The translations under genes and the position numbers were made by a program. A DNA stretch of 64,000 bases from Meira nashicola. Its lineage: Eukaryota; Basidiomycota; Exobasidiomycetes; Exobasidiales; Brachybasidiaceae. The notes beneath the pieces are model-generated. The model searched no databases. It saw only the letters and a program-made list of their open reading frames with translations, and was not told the origin of the DNA. Below, in pieces: positions 58,026 through 64,000 of the stretch; within the stretch, counting starts at the first letter, position 1; the number at the start of each line of letters is the position of its first letter. The stretch spans positions 2,005,178-2,069,177 of the forward strand of contig BCJU01000001.1 in assembly GCA_001600355.1 (NCBI GenBank), given 5' to 3'.

Positions 58026-61000
58026 TCAATGATTATCAGGCGCAAAAATGGATAAGAACCTTCTCAATGGCCAAGATAAAACCAATGAGAGCCAAGTGAC
58101 AAAATCGGAAATACCACCACCCGAGTTGGGTATAGAAAGACTGTTTGCGTAAGGTTGTTGTACAGCGAGTTGATTGTTTGCTGACGGTTTCGCATCAGTT
58201 TGTGATGATCCGAATTTTATATTTGGATCTGAATATTGCAAATGTTGAAAGTCAAGATTAAGCGCCAATCCCATCACATCGACTTTGCGAGAAATTTGTT
58301 GTACAGCTGGAATAACGTTAAAATTGACATTATACAAACAGCATGCCAAGATAACCAAGAGGAAAGCGTGAAATGTTGACCAAGTGATAAGATGATGAGA
58401 TTGTTGTTCTTGCAAGTATTGCTTTTGTTTCAGTTGCACAGACTGACCTTCATTTGCTGAAAGAATTGGCGCAGATCTTTCTTTTGGCTCTGGCGTGTTC
58501 ACCGATGGGAGCAAAGAAGCAGCTACAATGCTTGCAGATGTATTTGATACCACAGACTGACGACGAAGAGGAGCTGTTGGTGTAGATGATAGAGGAACGA
58601 GAGGTTTTGTACGCTTAACGTATTCCATAGTGACAGAAGTCATGGAAGGAAGCATGCTAGCCTCGATTATGGCCGTATGGTGTTGCTCATCGCACTGAAC
58701 AGAAGAAGATAGAGGCTCACTAGAATATGCCAAGATCGGTACTGAGTCTTGCAAAGCTTCATCATGAATACTGGCATGGAAATAAGTCACAACACTTGCA
58801 ACTGGAGCCAAGAGATTTAGGGCTGAAGAAGAAGGCCCCTCTACTGAATAGACAAGTGTCACAAGTACTTGACCTTCAGTGTTTTGCGCGTACTCAGGCA
58901 ATCGGATATCTATCATCTTTGAAGGCGTCGCATCACTCTTTGACGTAGCTTCTAGACAGTTTTGAGTATCAAAAGCCACTTGTACCGGCTTCCCTTGAAT
59001 TCCGGCGTGTAACAAATCAATTTTCTCATCGCCAGATGCTCGTAGCAGAGCAAGAACGAGGCGTGGAAGCAGGAGTGGCTTCTGTTGAACGAACTCTGTT
59101 TGCATCGATTGGATAGGGACCGAATTCAAAGCATAAGGCCATGAAATTTGAGCTCGATAGACAGCCTTTCTTCGCTTTGAGGCTGAAGAAGGTCCATGCG
59201 TTATCCAGACTGATGTATTAATATCTTCAATGACCCCGCTCCAATCATCCAAGTGCTTTGCAGAATTATCCACTTCCTCACCCACGATGGTATGTAGACC
59301 AAGTTCGTCAAACTTGTCTTCTGCGGTATGATACAGGCTTTTTCGTCGACCATTGCCATGTAGTGCTCTGCCATTCGCAAATCCAATAGTGGACGTGCTG
59401 TAGTCTGCACTAGGCTCGTCCAAGGATTCATCTGTTGAAGTCGATTTGGGTTGCCCTATTAAGTACACTGCCTTACTAATAATGCTAGATCCGTCCGTGT
59501 CGAAAACGAGGCTTTTGCGATTGTTGTCGTTGGCATCTCCTCTTAGATCGATTTCATCATTAATCGAAGAAATTGAAGCGTGCGAAGGTAGATGTGCGGC
59601 AATCAATAATGGACAGGGTGCTTTGAATGTTCCATCTGCTTCCTTTTCTGTGATTCTCGTTCTCACTTTCCCAGCAATGAAAAACGCAACATCCTCCCCT
59701 TCTGCGCTAGCTTCTCTTATTGCCGAAGTACGCAGAAACAGATGCAGCGAAGTATCATCAGAGCTGGCGGCGGATTTTTGTGAATAATCTGAAGCCAAGC
59801 TTTTGTGCGAACCTATTGATATCTTTCTCGTCCTTCCAGGAGATAGGAGAGATGGAAGACCCAAACCTTCCGGATTGTTGGACCCGTCAAAGCTTGTGTC
59901 GTCTTGCAAGGATTCAATAACCTCTTTTGGAGGCTGAACGTCAATCAGGCTTGCAAATTCGTCCGTAGTAGTGAAGAGATCTGTTGTGGCTGCAGTAGAG
60001 GCTTTGCTATCATCTGTATCTACAGAGGACGGCTCAGTAATGCTCATCGAGGAACTGCGTGACATGAGCGAGACTTCTTTCCCATCTGTTCGCCAAGAAT
60101 GCAAAGTTTGGCTGCGTTCACTGTGAACTGTAAGAGTTTCGTTGAGCCAATGGAATTCGCTTGTGGAGTTCAGTGATAGTTCCAATTCAGCAACAGGCTC
60201 TAAGCCAGGGTATGTTCCTCCTTGAAGGGTAGCATGAAAGCGTAGCGAAATATCGGCATAATCCTTATCCACTTCGGTAACGCTAAGCACTTGCCCATCA
60301 CTGGTAAGCGAATGAGCTCGAATAGGATGATATCTGGACCTTGAATGTACATGTTGATTGATATCTGTTGCAGCATGCACCGGCGCCCATCTAGCAATGA
60401 TTTTGTTTGTAGCTGGAAAGGATCCGCTGACTACTGTTTGTGAAACATCTTCCATCAGGCTTGCGGAATCGTTTCCCTCTAGTTCTACATCAAGAGAAGA
60501 TGGATTTTCAAAAGGTCTACTTGTAGATCTTTGTACAAGAGCTGGTTCAAAGTCAACCACCATACGTTGATCTGATTCTGTGCCTTCTCCATCTCGAGTG
60601 AATTGCAACTTATTGTTTAGGCAGCGAGGTATCGGTATATGCACTTCAAATGGCCATGTCGGAGGACTTCTGTGAAGTCCAACATCAATCTGCACTACTG
60701 CCAAGTAGTAAAGCTTCTCCAAGGTGTCTGTATGCTCCTCTTTTGACTGGGGCGAAACAACTGTGATTTGAAAGTTGGATATCGTAATTCTAGGTTTGAC
60801 CAGCTTATTGCTACTTTCGTTCCCAGAATCATCGCTATTTGAAGTTTCAGGAAAAGTAGAAGCCAAAGGTGTTTCTGGAGCGTTGGAACCAAATGCAAGT
60901 ATTCTAGAAGCTCTTTTTAGAGCAGGACTTGCGTCTTGAGGTAAAAGAGTTTTGCCAGATTTGTCAACCGAAACTGGATATACGGCTGAAGATTTCAATC

Positions 61001-61223
61001 TGATTCCTTCTTCTTCTGGAAATAAAGCATATGAACGCTTTTTTGAAGATTTAGGAAGAGCTAATCGCATGTATAGAACAGTTGAACAACCTTTATTATT
61101 TGAGCATATTTGGATTACTTGCTTTTGAACAACGCGAGCAGGAGCAGTGATGTCCAATGGAAGTGTAGCAGGAGAGGATGATTGAACGCTTGACATTCTC
61201 CTCCTGGGTGATTTTGTGGTCAT
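58026..61223 (-). CDS. Unrecognised 1065-residue protein with C-terminal membrane segments
   Basis: A single frame; the eight codons before the first ATG (61223) start at a TTG. No family was recognised. The N-terminus is basic and Ser-rich (TTKSPRRRMSSVQSS). The middle is rich in Ser/Asp and short beta-like strands such as FEVHIPIPRCLNNKLQF and VQIDVGLHRSPPTWPFE. The HLITWSTFHAFLLVILACCL segment (about 940-960) is a good single membrane span, and SDFVTWLSLVLSWPLRRFLS near the end is a second amphipathic or membrane stretch. Topology would then be a large soluble N-terminal domain in front of a tail-type anchor. Since the frame is unbroken and long and has its own promoter shared with the DDHD gene, I take it as a real gene. 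Confidence 0.8.
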   Translation of the reverse strand: MTTKSPRRRMSSVQSSSPATLPLDITAPARVVQKQVIQICSNNKGCSTVLYMRLALPKSSKKRSYALFPEEEGIRLKSSAVYPVSVDKSGKTLLPQDASPALKRASRILAFGSNAPETPLASTFPETSNSDDSGNESSNKLVKPRITISNFQITVVSPQSKEEHTDTLEKLYYLAVVQIDVGLHRSPPTWPFEVHIPIPRCLNNKLQFTRDGEGTESDQRMVVDFEPALVQRSTSRPFENPSSLDVELEGNDSASLMEDVSQTVVSGSFPATNKIIARWAPVHAATDINQHVHSRSRYHPIRAHSLTSDGQVLSVTEVDKDYADISLRFHATLQGGTYPGLEPVAELELSLNSTSEFHWLNETLTVHSERSQTLHSWRTDGKEVSLMSRSSSMSITEPSSVDTDDSKASTAATTDLFTTTDEFASLIDVQPPKEVIESLQDDTSFDGSNNPEGLGLPSLLSPGRTRKISIGSHKSLASDYSQKSAASSDDTSLHLFLRTSAIREASAEGEDVAFFIAGKVRTRITEKEADGTFKAPCPLLIAAHLPSHASISSINDEIDLRGDANDNNRKSLVFDTDGSSIISKAVYLIGQPKSTSTDESLDEPSADYSTSTIGFANGRALHGNGRRKSLYHTAEDKFDELGLHTIVGEEVDNSAKHLDDWSGVIEDINTSVWITHGPSSASKRRKAVYRAQISWPYALNSVPIQSMQTEFVQQKPLLLPRLVLALLRASGDEKIDLLHAGIQGKPVQVAFDTQNCLEATSKSDATPSKMIDIRLPEYAQNTEGQVLVTLVYSVEGPSSSALNLLAPVASVVTYFHASIHDEALQDSVPILAYSSEPLSSSVQCDEQHHTAIIEASMLPSMTSVTMEYVKRTKPLVPLSSTPTAPLRRQSVVSNTSASIVAASLLPSVNTPEPKERSAPILSANEGQSVQLKQKQYLQEQQSHHLITWSTFHAFLLVILACCLYNVNFNVIPAVQQISRKVDVMGLALNLDFQHLQYSDPNIKFGSSQTDAKPSANNQLAVQQPYANSLSIPNSGGGISDFVTWLSLVLSWPLRRFLSIFAPDNH

Positions 61224-61628
61224 ATTGGTGGAAATGTTAGTATACAAGTTGGGTATATAGGATTAAAGGGAAATGATGTTGAGTTTTGATTGATGTCCTG
61301 ATGGATGGGATTTTTGCTCCTAAAATTGAACGGAGTTTAAAGCCTTTCCCCGCGCTGCACGAATGCATATCAAAAAAATTAAGACCCGGAAATTAGACTA
61401 TAGCGACAGGGTTTTATCGTACCGCGTAAAGAACCGCACGCGCCCCTTCTACCGTGTTAGATTTGAATAAATGCAGGCCCCTTCCTGCCCCTTGTGGAGC
61501 TTTTTTTTCACGCTGAATTTAGCGTTCTTTTTTTTCGAATTATCCTCGTAGAATAAGTATTTAAGGCAATCATCAGATAAATTCCCTCAACCTTTCCATC
61601 TACAGACAAAGGACCAAGAGAAGAAAGG
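61224..61628. promoter_or_regulatory. Divergent promoter region, unknown protein / DDHD phospholipase
   Basis: 405 bp without coding signal. TTTAAAGCCTTTCC near 61334-61347 resembles the recurrent upstream element, and GTATTTAAGG lies about 70 bp before the DDHD ATG as a TATA-like candidate. T-runs at 61501-61508 and 61528-61535. Confidence 0.45.
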
Positions 61629-64000
61629 ATGTCCGAATCTGAAGATGTTGGTGAAAAGCCAAAGATTAGCACTAGATGGTTTTACGCCTTCGAAGATGGT
61701 TGGCAAGCATTTAATGATGAAGATGATGGAAAGTTGGAAGAGCGTTGGCAAACATTAGATAAGGAAGGATTTTTTGAAAAAGTCAAAGAGAAAGAAGAAA
61801 AGGCTGCTAAAGAAGAGAAGAAGAAAGAAGAAGAAGATAAGAAGGAGCAGGATAGTAACAATGATAATGAACTTCAAACAGATCAACAACAAAAAAGCAA
61901 TTCTTGGCCACCTTCTGGAGTAGATCAAATTAGAGCAGCTTTGTTCGGATCTAGTATCTTGAACGGAAAAGCAGACAAAGAAGCAAAATCGAAAAAGCAA
62001 GCTGAAGAATTACGAAATGATGAAGGACAAAAGATTGTTGCCCATCAATTAGATCCTGATGAACCTAAAGAGAAGAGAAGGAAATTCGTAGAGGTTATGG
62101 AAGATAAATTATTCGATGTTAACCTTGAATCTATGGAATTATTTCCTGTCTTTTGGAAAGGTGTTTTATTGCGAGTTGTAAGGGCGCATTGGTTTTATCT
62201 TACAAGTGATGGAGGTTTTGCACCTATTCCGTTCGATGAAGATTTATCAAACGATTTAGATGTTGCATATGATAAAGCAAAGCCATGGAACAGAGATCAA
62301 TCAGATACAAAGACAAACGATTCAGATGATGCAGATTTGTTGGATTTACCTAGTATGCCAAGTAAAGGTAAGATTAGATTCGAAGGAGCTACTTCAGGTC
62401 GCATATTTACGCAAGATTTCAGCGGGAAATTATTATCTGTTCTTGGAGGATCACTCGTCATTCGTGGTTGGACAGAAACGGCAGATCGATCGAAACAATT
62501 ACGCAATACTAGCATCTTTAATTCTTCTTTTTTACCTTGGACAGGTGGTCAAAAGCCAAATGAAAGAGAGAAAAAAGATGAAGATGGTGAAGATGTTGAA
62601 AATGATACTTTTGGAAGTAAAAGAGCAAAGATGCGACAGGGTGCAGCAAAAATACCCAATCGTCCTAAACAAGAATCAGGCGATGAAAAAGCTGATAAAA
62701 AGCAATCAGAAGAAGATAATCAAGGCTGGTTGGGAAAATTATGGCCAAATACAGATAGTTTATCTCAACCCAGAGTCAAATTACTTCAAACTCTTGGCTG
62801 GGGCAAAGATGATGCAATCGAAGAAGGACAAAGATCGGCTAGACAACAAAATACAGAAGAAGCTTTACGTAATGAAGGTCAAAAAGATACAGAAGACGCA
62901 CAAGGAGAAGAAAAGGACGAAGAAGATGGTGAAGAAGTAGTGGAAGAAGAAGAAGATATACCTGAAGATAAAAAAGATGATCCACCTGAACTCGTTCTAG
63001 CTATTCATGGAATTGGACAAAAACTTACGGATGATTTTGATGCGATAGATTTCGTATACGATATCGAACGTTTACGTAATCTGACAAAAAGGCTTTCTAA
63101 TGATAAAGCAGTTCAACGTATCTCACATGGAAAACGTGCTCAATTTTTACCTATTTGTTGGAGAAAAGAACTTTCCTTTGATGATCAGGAAGCATTAGAT
63201 GGTAACGATAACGTTTACGGATTACGTGATGTAAGCAATGATGCAACTATTCCAATGGTGCGCAATATCATATCAAAAGTGATTTTAGATGTGCCTTATT
63301 ACCTTTCAAGACATAAAAAGACGATGATAGAAGCAGTTGTTCAAGAATTGAATCGTGTATATCGTTTATTCGTTCGAAGAAATCCTGATTTCGAGAAAAA
63401 GGGAGGTAGAGTTTCACTAATTTGTCATTCTTTGGGATCTGCATTAGCTGCTGATATCCTTTCAAATCAACCTACAAAAGTGGCACCGCTATCAGAGCAA
63501 TCTACGGATCAGAGTCACAGCCGTGATCTTCTTGTGTTTAATGTGAAGAATTTATTCTTTGTTGGATCGCCTAATGGATTCTTCTTTCATTTACAAGGTG
63601 CTCAATTGATCGCAAGGAAAGGAAATGCACGAACAGAAGATGTTGAAGAAGATGCAGCAAGAGATGAAGTAGGAAAGTATGGTTGTTTAGCCGCTGAATC
63701 TATTTACAATTGTTATAACGCTACCGATCCTGTCGCTTTTCAACTTTCAGCAACGATTGATCGAGATTACGCAAGAATGTTGAGACCGATTTCAATTCCT
63801 GATGCAGTTCCTGCTTTATTAGATGCTTTAGCACAACCTAGATTATCTTTAAGCAAATATTTCGCAGCAGCAAAACCGTTTGCAAAAAGTGCCGAAAATG
63901 AAGCAGGTAAACATCCAGGATCGGCAGTTTATAAAGATATGAAATCAGGAACACGATCTCCATTACCTAAAATAGATCAAAAGATGCAACAAAAATCCGG
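61629..64000 (+). CDS. DDHD-domain phospholipase (PA-PLA1/Ddl1-like), 5' part, runs off the window
   Basis: 790 codons are present with no stop or intron. Start MSESEDVGEKPKISTRWFYAF is preceded by a CT/A-rich leader. Residues about 1-40 contain the WWE-like start (RWFYAFEDGWQAF) seen in DDHD proteins, followed by Lys/Glu-rich stretches. PELVLAIHGIGQKL (about 456) opens the alpha/beta hydrolase part and SLICHSLGSALAADIL (about 597) holds the nucleophilic Ser in an S/C-H-S-L-G elbow, as in this family. LFFVGSPNGFFFHLQG (about 637) and ESIYNCYNATDPVAFQL (about 694) belong to the DDHD domain. Such enzymes hydrolyse phosphatidic acid or cardiolipin acyl chains in the cytosol or at mitochondria. 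The C-terminus is missing here. Confidence 0.9.
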   Translation, partial: MSESEDVGEKPKISTRWFYAFEDGWQAFNDEDDGKLEERWQTLDKEGFFEKVKEKEEKAAKEEKKKEEEDKKEQDSNNDNELQTDQQQKSNSWPPSGVDQIRAALFGSSILNGKADKEAKSKKQAEELRNDEGQKIVAHQLDPDEPKEKRRKFVEVMEDKLFDVNLESMELFPVFWKGVLLRVVRAHWFYLTSDGGFAPIPFDEDLSNDLDVAYDKAKPWNRDQSDTKTNDSDDADLLDLPSMPSKGKIRFEGATSGRIFTQDFSGKLLSVLGGSLVIRGWTETADRSKQLRNTSIFNSSFLPWTGGQKPNEREKKDEDGEDVENDTFGSKRAKMRQGAAKIPNRPKQESGDEKADKKQSEEDNQGWLGKLWPNTDSLSQPRVKLLQTLGWGKDDAIEEGQRSARQQNTEEALRNEGQKDTEDAQGEEKDEEDGEEVVEEEEDIPEDKKDDPPELVLAIHGIGQKLTDDFDAIDFVYDIERLRNLTKRLSNDKAVQRISHGKRAQFLPICWRKELSFDDQEALDGNDNVYGLRDVSNDATIPMVRNIISKVILDVPYYLSRHKKTMIEAVVQELNRVYRLFVRRNPDFEKKGGRVSLICHSLGSALAADILSNQPTKVAPLSEQSTDQSHSRDLLVFNVKNLFFVGSPNGFFFHLQGAQLIARKGNARTEDVEEDAARDEVGKYGCLAAESIYNCYNATDPVAFQLSATIDRDYARMLRPISIPDAVPALLDALAQPRLSLSKYFAAAKPFAKSAENEAGKHPGSAVYKDMKSGTRSPLPKIDQKMQQKS

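Overview
This is a nuclear chromosome segment from a fungus, most likely a basidiomycete, possibly a yeast-like Ustilaginomycotina/Exobasidiomycetes lineage; the placement is inference from gene style, not from a phylogenetic marker. The fungal signatures are BUD6/AIP3, a Rom2-type DEP-DH-PH-CNH Rho exchange factor, ERG27 with an internal insertion, GEP4, a one-chain pyruvate carboxylase, and secreted proteins with GPI-like tails. Base composition looks moderately AT-rich. Most coding regions are single open frames. Where introns occur they are short (about 57-150 nt), start with GTAAGT/GTGAGT-type donors and end in AG.

Layout, left to right: the 3' end of a type II DnaJ gene; CWC27 (spliceosomal cyclophilin); BUD6; NOP2; a glutathione S-transferase; a Rom2-like RhoGEF; a LOA1/VPS66-like acyltransferase; a small predicted N-myristoylated protein whose first exon is only the ATG; a divergent BTB/POZ-like protein; a GH63-family protein; the CCC2 copper ATPase; pyruvate carboxylase; an Sds3-like Sin3/HDAC subunit; complex I subunit NDUFA5; a secreted GPI-type protein; ERG27; a GPI-type PLC-like phosphodiesterase; GEP4; GTR2; TSR2; a bacterial-type mannose-1-phosphate guanylyltransferase; a cryptic three-exon secreted peptide; BRN1 (condensin); an HTD2-like dehydratase; an unrecognised 1065-residue protein; and the 5' part of a DDHD-domain phospholipase that runs off the right end. 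Genes mostly alternate in strand, so divergent pairs share 0.3-0.9 kb promoters and convergent pairs are separated by only 0.14-0.65 kb. No operon logic applies. The genes are housekeeping functions in splicing, ribosome biogenesis, cell polarity, TORC1 signalling, lipid and sterol synthesis, mitochondria, chromatin and chromosome structure.

The points most worth a second look are these. The actinobacterial-type ManC-like enzyme at 48861-50393 is a candidate ancient horizontal transfer. The small spliced secreted-peptide gene at 51595-51989 has dibasic sites. The ATG-only exon at 17464 creates a perfect myristoylation/palmitoylation signal. A CGCTAAG-CTT-like element recurs in several upstream regions. 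A consensus iron-GATA site lies upstream of the copper pump CCC2. The GTR2 protein has an unusual switch II. No rRNA, tRNA, CRISPR array or intact transposon was recognised. Four large gaps (16.1-17.5, 20.1-21.6, 29.0-30.7 and 50.4-53.1 kb) remain mostly unexplained.
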